Of a stretch of 35,628 bases of DNA, positions 15,298 to 22,728 are shown in pieces. The stretch's first letter is position 1; each line of letters starts with the position of its first letter. The stretch spans positions 1 to 35,628 of the forward strand of contig CAIPNM010000288.1 in assembly GCA_903866395.1 (NCBI GenBank), given 5' to 3'. The translations under genes and the position numbers were made by a program. This DNA comes from an uncultured bacterium. Its GTDB lineage: Bacteria; Pseudomonadota; Gammaproteobacteria; Burkholderiales; Burkholderiaceae_E. The notes beneath the pieces are model-generated. The model was given only the letters and a program-made list of their open reading frames with translations, was not told the DNA's origin and did not search any database.

Positions 15298-16812
15298 ATG
15301 AATGCAATGGTTGACTTGGTCATTCGCGGCGCTCAGGTAGTGAGCGGCAATGCCATCTACCGCGCGGCGGTGGCGGTGAACGGAGAGAAGATCGTGGCGG
15401 TGGGCGATGACGACCTCATGCCGCCTGCCCGCGAAACCGTGGATGCCACCGGTCTTTATCTGCTGCCGGGCGCGATTGATAGCCATGTGCATTTCCGTGA
15501 CCCTGGCTATGCGCACAAAGAGACCTGGAAGACCGGCTCTGCCGCTGCAGCGTGCGGCGGGGTTACTACCGTTTTCGAAATGCCGAACACCAACCCGCCA
15601 ACCGGAACGGTTGAAGCATTGCGGATGAAGCTGGACGCGGCGAGATCTTCTTATGTCGACTACGGCATTCACGCGCTGTTCGGTGATGAGTCTGTCGACC
15701 GGCTTGAAGAACTACTCGATGCCGGTGCCACCAGCTTCAAGGCCTTCGTGGGCAACACCTTCGGCAACCTGCCCGCGCCTACCGATGGCGCTTTGCTCGA
15801 GGGCTTCGAGACGCTCGCTGCGAGGGGCGTGCGCACGGTGGTGCACGCCGAAAATTCATCGATTATGGCGCGGCGCGAACTGAAGCTGAAGGCAATGGGT
15901 CGTACCGATCCCCTCGCGCATCTGGCAGCACGTCCGGCGGTAGCCGAAATCGAAGCCATTGGCCGGGTGATCACGCTGGCCGAATGGACGGGCGCCCGAA
16001 TTCATATCGCGCATCACAGCTCGGCTGATTCGCTCTTTCTGATCCGCGAGGCCAAGCGCAGAGGCGTGGACATCACGGTTGAAACCTGCCCGCAATACAT
16101 GTTGATCAATACCGATCACATGAAGAAGATTGGCGGCGTATTGAGGCTCAATCCACCGATTCGCGAGCCGCGCCACAACGAGCCCATCTGGCAGGCGCTC
16201 AAAGAGGGTGTGATCGACATGATTGCGACTGATCACGCGCCGCATACGCCCGAAGAGAAAACCCGCGAAGACATCTGGGCCTGCGATTGTGGCTTCCCTG
16301 GTGTTGAAACCCAAATGCCGCTCATGCTCACCGAAGTTAACCGGGGACGCGCCACGCTGATGGACTATGTTCGCTGGAGCGCCGAGGCGCCCGCGCGCGC
16401 TTGGGGGCTGTGGCCGCTCAAGGGTCGAATCGCGCCAGGCGCCCATGCGGATCTGGTGCTGATTGACATGAACCGTCGCGGGCGGCTGAACCAGGGGCGT
16501 CTGCAGTCGATCAGTCGCATTTCGCCCTGGCATGGGCGCACGGTGGTGGGTATGCCGCTACACACCATTGTGCGTGGCCGCTTTGTGATGCGCGACGGCC
16601 AACTGCTGACCGATGCCGCGGGCTGGGGTGCGTCGGTCAAATCGATTCAGAACATGCCGCCTCCCGCGCCGAGGAATACCGATTCCACCACGCGCGCAAT
16701 CGCTCAACGCCCGGCCGACGCACCCGCGTCGGCACGCCCGTCCGATGGCGCGCAGGATTCGCTTTGGGCCGATGAGTCGTATCTCCATCCGCTTCCACGC
16801 ACAGGCCAATGA
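15298..16812 (+). CDS. Dihydroorotase/allantoinase-type cyclic amidohydrolase
   Basis: Binuclear-metal cyclic amidohydrolase, 504 residues. The ligand set is complete: His63-x-His65 (SHVHFRDPG), carboxylated Lys148 (SFKAF), His183 (VHAENSS), His239 (HIAHHS) and Asp312 (TDHAPHTPEEK). These enzymes open five- or six-membered rings such as dihydroorotate, allantoin, hydantoin or dihydropyrimidine. HFRDPG and DHAPHTPEEK are dihydroorotase-like, but the catabolic context argues against a biosynthetic role. The start is ATG 15298, seven bases after AAGGA; an in-frame GTG at 15283 overlaps the SDR stop. The last 45 or so residues are a Pro/Ala/Ser-rich tail beyond the fold. Its stop overlaps the AtzD-family start (ATGA). 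Confidence 0.88.
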   Translation: MNAMVDLVIRGAQVVSGNAIYRAAVAVNGEKIVAVGDDDLMPPARETVDATGLYLLPGAIDSHVHFRDPGYAHKETWKTGSAAAACGGVTTVFEMPNTNPPTGTVEALRMKLDAARSSYVDYGIHALFGDESVDRLEELLDAGATSFKAFVGNTFGNLPAPTDGALLEGFETLAARGVRTVVHAENSSIMARRELKLKAMGRTDPLAHLAARPAVAEIEAIGRVITLAEWTGARIHIAHHSSADSLFLIREAKRRGVDITVETCPQYMLINTDHMKKIGGVLRLNPPIREPRHNEPIWQALKEGVIDMIATDHAPHTPEEKTREDIWACDCGFPGVETQMPLMLTEVNRGRATLMDYVRWSAEAPARAWGLWPLKGRIAPGAHADLVLIDMNRRGRLNQGRLQSISRISPWHGRTVVGMPLHTIVRGRFVMRDGQLLTDAAGWGASVKSIQNMPPPAPRNTDSTTRAIAQRPADAPASARPSDGAQDSLWADESYLHPLPRTGQ

Positions 16813-17945
16813 TCATGCGTGTTCAAAAAGTGAGTGTGCGGCGGGTGGCTGCGAGCGGTCCGGGCGACCTTGCGGGGGTGCGCGCCCTGATTGCAGCGGG
16901 CGAGCTCGACCCCCGTCACATCGTGGCCGTCATGGGGAAAACCGAAGGCAATGGCTGCGTGAACGACCACACGCGCGAATACGCGAGTGTGATGTGGGCG
17001 GGGCTCCTTGCCGAAGCGCTGGGCTGCACCACGGATGAGGCGCACCACAGGGTTGCGCTCGTGATGTCGGGCGGTACTGAGGGCGTGCTCTCGCCCCACT
17101 TCACGGTGTTCAGTCGCAGCTGGGTCGAGGTAGCAGAGCCTTCCGCTATCAAACGCATGGTGATCGGCTGCGCGCAGACGGAGGCGTTTTCGCCCGAGGA
17201 GCTTGGGCGGCTCGATCAGGTACGTGCCACCGCCGACGCGGTACGCGCAGCCATGAAAGACGCCGGGCTCACCGATCCGGCCGATGTGCATTTCGTGCAG
17301 GTGAAGTGCCCGCTCCTCACCTCATCAAAGGTTGGCGACTGCCTGTCGCGAGGGCTTGAGCCGGTCACGCGCGACACCTATGAATCCATGGGCTATTCGC
17401 GGGGCGCTTCGGCGCTTGGCGTGGCCGCTGCGTTGGGCGAGACCGATGTCGGTACCCTGTCGGATGTCGACATTCTGTCCGATTGGGGTCGGTTCTCCAG
17501 TCGCGCCTCGGTGTCGGCCGGCATCGAACTCGATAGCAATGTGGTGATCGTCTTTGGCCAGTCCACCCAGAGCGCGTCCGATGTTGCCATTGGCCACAGT
17601 GTGATGAATGACGCGATCGATGCTCGGTCTGTGCGCCGCATGTTGCGCGAGCAGTTTGGTCTGGATGTCGATGCCGAGGGCGGTGCGGGCGAACGCCTGG
17701 TGAATCTGCTCGCCAAGGCCGAGGCGAGCCCGAATGGCCAGGTACGCGGTTCAAGGCACACCATGCTGAACGACTCCGACATTCACAGCACGCGTCATGC
17801 GCGGGCGGCGGTCGGGGCGGTGCTCGCATCGGTCGCTGGCCACAGCGCGCTTTATGTGTCGGGCGGTGCAGAGCATCAGGGGCCGCCGGGCGGCGGGCCG
17901 GTTGCCGCAATCGTTCGACTCCAACCGGCGGCTTCAGCCGCCTGA
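16809..17945 (+). CDS. Ring-opening amidohydrolase, cyanuric acid hydrolase/barbiturase family (AtzD-like)
   Basis: Hydrolase of the rare AtzD/TrzD/barbiturase fold, 378 residues, built of three similar domains each giving a Ser-Lys pair. All three are visible: Lys44 (GKTEGNGCVND) with Ser87 (MSGGTEG); Lys166 (QVKCPLLT) with a Ser of SSRASVSAG (Ser234/236); Lys303 (LAKAEA) with Ser351 (SGGAEHQGP). The 43-residue Lys44-Ser87 spacing equals that of AtzD. The RHTMLNDSDI block is also a family mark. Known members open cyanuric acid or barbituric acid; I cannot decide which, or whether this is a third specificity. It overlaps the upstream gene by four bases, and ABC transporter genes follow. ATG 16815 is an alternative start. 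Confidence 0.92.
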   Translation: MIMRVQKVSVRRVAASGPGDLAGVRALIAAGELDPRHIVAVMGKTEGNGCVNDHTREYASVMWAGLLAEALGCTTDEAHHRVALVMSGGTEGVLSPHFTVFSRSWVEVAEPSAIKRMVIGCAQTEAFSPEELGRLDQVRATADAVRAAMKDAGLTDPADVHFVQVKCPLLTSSKVGDCLSRGLEPVTRDTYESMGYSRGASALGVAAALGETDVGTLSDVDILSDWGRFSSRASVSAGIELDSNVVIVFGQSTQSASDVAIGHSVMNDAIDARSVRRMLREQFGLDVDAEGGAGERLVNLLAKAEASPNGQVRGSRHTMLNDSDIHSTRHARAAVGAVLASVAGHSALYVSGGAEHQGPPGGGPVAAIVRLQPAASAA

Positions 17946-17961
17946 ACCCGTGAGGCAAGCG

Positions 17962-18798
17962 ATGTCAGACCCTTCCTTCATCGAACTGAGTGACGTGTCG
18001 TTACGCTACGGCACGGGCACGGTGGCGCTCGCCCGCACCTCGCTTTCAATTGACGCTGGCGATTTTGTTGCGCTGGTGGGCCCCAGTGGCTGCGGCAAGT
18101 CCACTATTCTCAAGCTGGTGGCCGGGCTGCTTCAGCCGACCTCGGGTGGCGTGATTGTCCGGGGACGCGAACAGGGTAGTCCGACGGTGGGTGGCGAGCG
18201 ACTCCGTCTGGGGATCGCGTTTCAGAACCCCACCATGCTGCCCTGGCTCACGATCCGGGAAAACGTGATGATTCCGCTCAAGATCGTGCCGCCGTTTCGG
18301 GCCAGCTATCGCGCCAAGCGTCACGGCGAGTTTGCCGAGCGGGCTGAGGCACTTCTTGCTCAGGTGGGGCTCAAGGGCTTTGGCGACAAGCGGCCCTGGC
18401 AGTTGTCTGGCGGCATGCTTCAGCGCGCTTCGCTTTGCCGCGCGCTCATTCACGATCCGCAACTGCTGCTTCTTGATGAGCCTTTTGGTGCGCTTGACCA
18501 GTTCACCCGGGAAGAGCTGTGGGCCATTATGCAGAGCCTCTGGGTCGACCGTCGCCCGACTGTGCTGCTCGTCACTCACGACCTGCGTGAAGCTGCGTAT
18601 CTCGCCAACCGTATTTGCGTGATGAGCTCGCGTCCGGGCCGGATTCTTGAAACGCGCGAGGTCCCCTTCGGACGTCCGCGCACCATCGAGGCGAGCTACG
18701 CCCCCGAGATGGCCGCGCTTGTTCAGGCGCTCCGCATGCGCATCGCCGAAGCGCGCAGCCAGGAAGAAAGCGCCGACACCCAGGAGGTTGCAGCATGA
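17962..18798 (+). CDS. ABC transporter ATP-binding protein (SsuB/TauB/ThiZ-like)
   Basis: Cytoplasmic ATPase of a nitrate/sulfonate/taurine/pyrimidine-type importer, 278 residues. Walker A GPSGCGKST (40-48), Q-loop FQNPTMLPW, signature LSGGMLQR (from 148), Walker B LLLLDEPFGALD and the switch VTHD are all present. ATG 17962 is preceded by GAGG at good distance; longer frames upstream overlap the AtzD-family gene. It overlaps the permease gene by four bases. Together with the two binding proteins it forms the importer of the catabolic cluster. Confidence 0.93.
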   Translation: MSDPSFIELSDVSLRYGTGTVALARTSLSIDAGDFVALVGPSGCGKSTILKLVAGLLQPTSGGVIVRGREQGSPTVGGERLRLGIAFQNPTMLPWLTIRENVMIPLKIVPPFRASYRAKRHGEFAERAEALLAQVGLKGFGDKRPWQLSGGMLQRASLCRALIHDPQLLLLDEPFGALDQFTREELWAIMQSLWVDRRPTVLLVTHDLREAAYLANRICVMSSRPGRILETREVPFGRPRTIEASYAPEMAALVQALRMRIAEARSQEESADTQEVAA

Positions 18799-19574
18799 CT
18801 CTGTCACCGCGTGTTCGTCAGCGCCTGTTGTCGGCGCTTGCCCTGCTGTCCTTCTTTGTTCTCTGGGAGGTGATCTGTCTGGCGGGGGGCGTCTCAGACC
18901 TGATCCTGCCGCGGCCCAGCCAGATTGCTGCTGTGCTGTGGGAGAAGATGCCGCTTCTGTGGCCGCACACGGTTCAGACGCTCAAGACGACCCTGGCGGG
19001 TTTTGCGCTGGGGGTGCTGATCGGCATTGTGATTGGCGTGGCGATTGGTTCGTCCAGGCTCGCCTACGACGTGGCCTATCCGCTTCTGGTGGGCTTTTCC
19101 AGCATTCCGAAGGTGGCGGTGGTGCCGATCTTCGTGGTGTGGTTTGGTGCGGGCACGGTGCCAGCCATTCTCACCTCGATGGTGATCAGCATCTTCCCGG
19201 TGGTGGTCAATGTGGCCACGGGCCTGGCCAGTACTGAGCCCGAGCTCGAGGATGTGCTCAAGGTGCTCGGGGCAAGCCGCCGCGACGTGCTTTGGAATGT
19301 GAGTCTGCCGCGCGCCATGCCGTATCTCTTCGCATCGCTCAAGATCGCCATCACGCTCGCCTTCGTGGGCACGGTGCTCGCCGAAACCGTCGCGGCAAAT
19401 CGCGGGATCGGTAACGTCATGATCATCGCCAGCGGCAACTTCGACGTGGCGCTGGTGTTCTCCGGTCTCGTTATTCTTGCTGCCCTGGGGGTGATGCTGT
19501 ATCTGGTATCGTCGTGGCTCGAATCGCGGGTCACCGGCTGGGCGCAGCGCAAAGGTGACATGGCGATGGTCTGA
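18795..19574 (+). CDS. ABC transporter permease (SsuC/TauC/ThiX-like)
   Basis: Inner-membrane permease of 259 residues with about six hydrophobic segments. The cytoplasmic coupling loop (KVLGASRRDVLWNVSLPRAM) carries the EAA-type motif that contacts the ATPase. A strong AGGAGG lies just before the ATG, which overlaps the ATPase stop. Only one permease is present, so it probably works as a homodimer serving both binding proteins. Confidence 0.92.
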   Translation: MTLSPRVRQRLLSALALLSFFVLWEVICLAGGVSDLILPRPSQIAAVLWEKMPLLWPHTVQTLKTTLAGFALGVLIGIVIGVAIGSSRLAYDVAYPLLVGFSSIPKVAVVPIFVVWFGAGTVPAILTSMVISIFPVVVNVATGLASTEPELEDVLKVLGASRRDVLWNVSLPRAMPYLFASLKIAITLAFVGTVLAETVAANRGIGNVMIIASGNFDVALVFSGLVILAALGVMLYLVSSWLESRVTGWAQRKGDMAMV

Positions 19575-19595
19575 ATCCCGGTTTTGGTGAGTGCC

Positions 19596-20273
19596 ATGGG
19601 TGATTCCCTGCATGATTCCGGCGGGCGGGGACACCCGGCCCGCGTGCAAGCGGATGTTTTGCCGGCACCGCTCCGTTGCGTAGCGGTGTTCTGCGGTTCC
19701 AATTTCGGCAGCTCGCCTCACTATGCCGAGGCGACCCGGTCGCTCGGGCGTGCGTTGGGCGAACGGGGCATAGGCCTCGTGTACGGCGGGACCCACATGG
19801 GTCTGATGGGCGTACTCGCCGATGCAGCCCTGGAAGCTGGGGCTGATGTCACCGGAATCATCAACCGGCGCCTTCACGAACGCGGGCATCTGCACGCCCG
19901 GATCACGCGGCATGAAATCGTGTCCGACATGCGGGTCAGAAAGGCCCGCATGGGGGAACTGGCCGATGCCTTTATCGCTTTGCCCGGCGGGCTAGGCACC
20001 CTGGAGGAGCTGTTCGAGGCCGCAACGCTCACGCAACTGGGCGACCACAGCGGGCGAGCGGCCAAGGCCTGTGGTGCACTCAATGTGGGGGGCTTCTTCG
20101 ACCCCATGCGCGCGCTCCTCGATCGCGCGGTCGCCGAAGGCTTCATGAAATCGGCGCACAACGACATGATCGTGATGTCGCCCGACCCGCATCAGCTGCT
20201 GGATGCGCTCGCCGGCTGGCAGGCGCCCGTTGTCAACAAATGGATCACCCCTTCTCAAGGAACCGGATCATGA
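19596..20273 (+). CDS. LOG-family nucleotide phosphoribohydrolase (TIGR00730)
   Basis: Lysine-decarboxylase-like fold enzyme of 225 residues. The substrate loop PGGLGTLEE, the GGTHMGLMG block and the preceding CGSNFGSSP are those of LOG proteins, which cut nucleoside 5'-monophosphates to free base and ribose 5-phosphate, first described for cytokinin activation. It starts 21 bases after the permease and overlaps the DUF3830 gene by four bases, so it belongs to the catabolic operon. Release of a nucleobase-like ring for the cluster hydrolases is an attractive inference. The first 30 residues look like a variable extension, so the start is uncertain (GTG 19587 also possible). Confidence 0.87.
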   Translation: MGDSLHDSGGRGHPARVQADVLPAPLRCVAVFCGSNFGSSPHYAEATRSLGRALGERGIGLVYGGTHMGLMGVLADAALEAGADVTGIINRRLHERGHLHARITRHEIVSDMRVRKARMGELADAFIALPGGLGTLEELFEAATLTQLGDHSGRAAKACGALNVGGFFDPMRALLDRAVAEGFMKSAHNDMIVMSPDPHQLLDALAGWQAPVVNKWITPSQGTGS

Positions 20274-20695
20274 AAATTCGCATCACTGCTGGCGGCCATC
20301 AGTTCATCGCCGAAACCAATCCCGACGCGCCGCGCACGGTGGCCGCCTTCGCCAAACTTCTGCCCTATCGTCAGAAAATCATCCATGTGCGCTGGAGCGG
20401 CGAAGGTTGCTGGGTGCCGCTTGGCGACTGGGTGCTGGAAGACGGCGAGGGCAAGGTGAGTTTCGAGAATGCAACCAGCCACCCGGCCCCGGGCGACATC
20501 CTGTTCTACCCCGGCGGCTACAGCGAAACCGAAATCATCATGGCCTATGGTGCATGCTGCTTTGCGAGCAAGCTGGGTCAGCTGGCGGGCAATCATTTCC
20601 TCACCATCACCGAGGGTCGTGAGAACCTTCGCACGCTGGGCGTGAAAGTGCTCTGGGAAGGCGCGCAGGACATCGTGTTCGAAGCAATCGGCTGA
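20270..20695 (+). CDS. DUF3830 protein (predicted cyclophilin-like fold)
   Basis: A 141-residue soluble protein. The blocks HVRWSGEGCWVPLGDW, SHPAPGDILFYPGGYSETEI and LGQLAGNHFLTITEG match DUF3830, a family with no established activity whose members I recall beside amidase and hydantoinase genes. AAGGA precedes the ATG, which overlaps the LOG-gene stop (ATGA). The conserved Cys, His and Glu pattern could suit a small hydrolase or ligand-binding role, but this is not shown. It is the last gene clearly tied to the cluster. Confidence 0.85.
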   Translation: MKIRITAGGHQFIAETNPDAPRTVAAFAKLLPYRQKIIHVRWSGEGCWVPLGDWVLEDGEGKVSFENATSHPAPGDILFYPGGYSETEIIMAYGACCFASKLGQLAGNHFLTITEGRENLRTLGVKVLWEGAQDIVFEAIG

Positions 20696-20705
20696 GCCTG
20701 ATCGG

Positions 20706-21857
20706 ATGACGCCGGATGCGGGCCCGACCACGTCGCCAGCCGGGCTGCGCGTAGGCGAACTGCGAGAGCGCCTTCGTGCGCTGGGTGCCGGGCCCCTGCA
20801 CGAGGCCCGGGTGATGCGGCTCTGGACCCACGCGCAGCCCTGGGACAGTCCGCGACGGCATCCGGCGGATCATTTTCCGCGCACGCTGGACCACGCACTT
20901 CCCGAGCTGATTCAAACGCTGGCGGGGCTTGCACGGCTGCAGGTTCGAGAACCGAGCAGCGACGACGAAGGCGAGCGGCTCCTCTTTGCACTCTCGGACG
21001 GGCAAACCGTGGAGTCGGTGCTGCTCGCGCGCGGTGGTGTATGCGTGTCCACCCAGGTGGGGTGTGCGGTGGGCTGCACCTTCTGCATGACCGGTCGATC
21101 CGGTCTGCTGCGTCAGTTGGGCAGTGCAGAGATTGTGGCGCAGGTGGTCGAGGCGCGCCGCCTGAGGCCGGTTCGCAAGGTGGTGTTCATGGGAATGGGA
21201 GAGCCTGCGCACAACCTCGACAATGTGCTGGAGGCGATCGATCTGCTGGGCACCGAGGCCATGATCGGTCACCGGAATCTGGTCTTTTCCACGGTGGGCG
21301 ATCCCAGGGTGTTTGAGCGTCTGCCCCAGGGCCGGGTCCGTCCCGCGCTCGCGCTATCGCTTCACAGCACACGAGCGGAATTGCGCGCATCGCTTCTGCC
21401 GCGCGCCCCCCGCATTGATCCAGCCGATCTGGTAGCGGCGGCGCAGGCCTACGGCCGCACCATCGGCTATCCGGTGCAGTATCAGTGGACGCTGATCGAG
21501 GGTGTGAATGACACCGACCAGGAAATCGAGGGCATCGTGAACCTCCTGGCGGGTCAATATGCCGTGATGAATCTCATCCCGCTCAACGCCATTCCCGATT
21601 CGCCGTATCGCCGTCCATCCTGGGAGCGGGCGGCCTACATGGCGCGCACGCTTCATCAGCGGGGTGTACTCGCCAAGCTCCGGCGCTCGGCCGCACAGGA
21701 TGTCGAGGGCGGGTGCGGTCAGCTGCGGGCGCGCACGATCTCGATTCAGCCGCGGGCGCCAGGCGGTCGAGCTGGGGCGGTGGGTGGTGCGGCCGCTGGG
21801 GTGGCGGGTGTTGCCGGGGCGGCGCCCGCAGGGGTTCCCGGCGCGGCAGGCGCCTGA
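20706..21857 (+). CDS. RlmN/Cfr-like radical SAM methyltransferase
   Basis: A 383-residue radical SAM protein. The iron-sulfur cysteines Cys120, Cys124 and Cys127 (GCAVGCTFC) and the two methyl-transfer cysteines Cys113 (VCVSTQ) and Cys337 (GGCGQL) are all present, with 7-4-3 spacing identical to E. coli RlmN. RlmN methylates A2503 of 23S rRNA and A37 of some tRNAs at C2. The N-terminal RNA-binding part is divergent, and the usual Burkholderiales context (ndk, rodZ, ispG) is absent, so this may be a paralogue with another RNA target. The last 35 or so residues are Ala/Gly/Pro-rich and overlap the converging adhesin-like gene by 112 bases. Confidence 0.82.
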   Translation: MTPDAGPTTSPAGLRVGELRERLRALGAGPLHEARVMRLWTHAQPWDSPRRHPADHFPRTLDHALPELIQTLAGLARLQVREPSSDDEGERLLFALSDGQTVESVLLARGGVCVSTQVGCAVGCTFCMTGRSGLLRQLGSAEIVAQVVEARRLRPVRKVVFMGMGEPAHNLDNVLEAIDLLGTEAMIGHRNLVFSTVGDPRVFERLPQGRVRPALALSLHSTRAELRASLLPRAPRIDPADLVAAAQAYGRTIGYPVQYQWTLIEGVNDTDQEIEGIVNLLAGQYAVMNLIPLNAIPDSPYRRPSWERAAYMARTLHQRGVLAKLRRSAAQDVEGGCGQLRARTISIQPRAPGGRAGAVGGAAAGVAGVAGAAPAGVPGAAGA

Positions 21858-22333
21858 TCGGGCAGTTCGCACGCAGCCTTCATCAGGTCGGCGTCGGGCG
21901 TGTCGGGCGGTACGTTGAACCAATCGTCGTTTTCGCTCGTGCCCAGCAGTCGCCCATCACCATTGGGCTGACTGAAATAACTCGCCTCCAGGCGCCGCGC
22001 GCGCTGCTCCTTGCAATCGACCTGCACCAGCGCACGGAACGAGCGCACGCCGCTGTGGGCGTAGGGAGCGGGGTTGGTGATGGGAAGCGGATGGTTGATG
22101 AGCACCCAGACCCGGGCGTTATCGCCGATGCGTCGGGCGGTGCCGGTTTCCATCGTCCAGACGTCGCCGTTACGGGCCTTGCTCACCTCGTTCCACTGCG
22201 CCTGGGCCCACGATGGGGCGCTCGCGAGCAGGGTATGGAGGACGAGTCCCCACGCGAGCGCCCAGCGGGCGCGCTTGCCGGCTACGGGCGCAGCTGCGCG
22301 CGGTCGGCCGCAAATACCAAAGTTGAAAGACAT
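21746..22333 (-). CDS. Exported surface-adhesin E-like protein
   Basis: A secreted or periplasmic protein of 195 residues. A signal peptide is clear (basic residues, ALAWGLVLHTLLA, ending SWAQAQ). The mature core (WNEVSKARNGDVWTMETGTA to the DxDLMKAACEL region, with two Cys) resembles the surface-adhesin protein E-like domain found in many Betaproteobacteria. The C-terminus is a Pro/Ala repeat tail of about 40 residues. The start is one of two adjacent ATGs (22333 or 22336); it overlaps the GtrA stop, so translation is coupled. The tail is antisense to the end of the RlmN-like gene. Function is inferred only from the domain. Confidence 0.75.
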   Translation of the reverse strand: MSFNFGICGRPRAAAPVAGKRARWALAWGLVLHTLLASAPSWAQAQWNEVSKARNGDVWTMETGTARRIGDNARVWVLINHPLPITNPAPYAHSGVRSFRALVQVDCKEQRARRLEASYFSQPNGDGRLLGTSENDDWFNVPPDTPDADLMKAACELPDQAPAAPGTPAGAAPATPATPAAAPPTAPARPPGARG

Positions 22334-22728
22334 CATCGCTGCTTGAAGACCCAAAGGCGTGAGGCGACGAAATTGAACACCATACAGAGGCCGGTGGCCA
22401 GCCCCTGAGCAAACCACACCGGCGCATCGAACGAGCCGTGCGCCACGCGAAACAGCGCGGCATTGAGCGCAATCGAGGCGGCCACCACCGCATAGTGCCT
22501 TGGCAGCGCCTGCGAATGCGGGACATCCGACTCGAATGTATGGCGACGGTTAGCGAGATAGGCCACCACTGAGCCGACCAGCGAGCCTGTGAAAGTGGCC
22601 GCCAGCGGAGACGCGATCGCCGCTGAAATCATGGCTGCCATCACCACGAAGTGGGCGAGCGTAGCAAGGCCGCCCACCATCGCAAATCGTATGGCCTGGG
22701 TGAGCAGCTGGGCGCGAGCCGAGGTCAT
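22333..22728 (-). CDS. GtrA-family membrane protein
   Basis: A 131-residue protein with four predicted membrane helices (for example IRFAMVGGLATLAHFVVMAA, then FTGSLVGSVVAYLANRRHTF), the GtrA/DPMS1-like pattern. GtrA proteins are thought to move polyprenyl-linked sugars across the inner membrane for surface glycan modification. It overlaps the glycosyltransferase upstream (ATGA) and the adhesin-like gene downstream, so the three form one unit for envelope glycosylation. Confidence 0.87.
   Translation of the reverse strand: MTSARAQLLTQAIRFAMVGGLATLAHFVVMAAMISAAIASPLAATFTGSLVGSVVAYLANRRHTFESDVPHSQALPRHYAVVAASIALNAALFRVAHGSFDAPVWFAQGLATGLCMVFNFVASRLWVFKQR

Noticed and set aside
16809-17945. Firm naming as atzD (cyanuric acid hydrolase)
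   Set aside because: I cannot separate cyanuric acid hydrolase from barbiturase by reading alone, and the context fits neither completely.
18894-19913. Minus-strand open frame opposite the permease and LOG genes
   Set aside because: His/Arg-rich shadow with no domain, covering two strongly supported genes.
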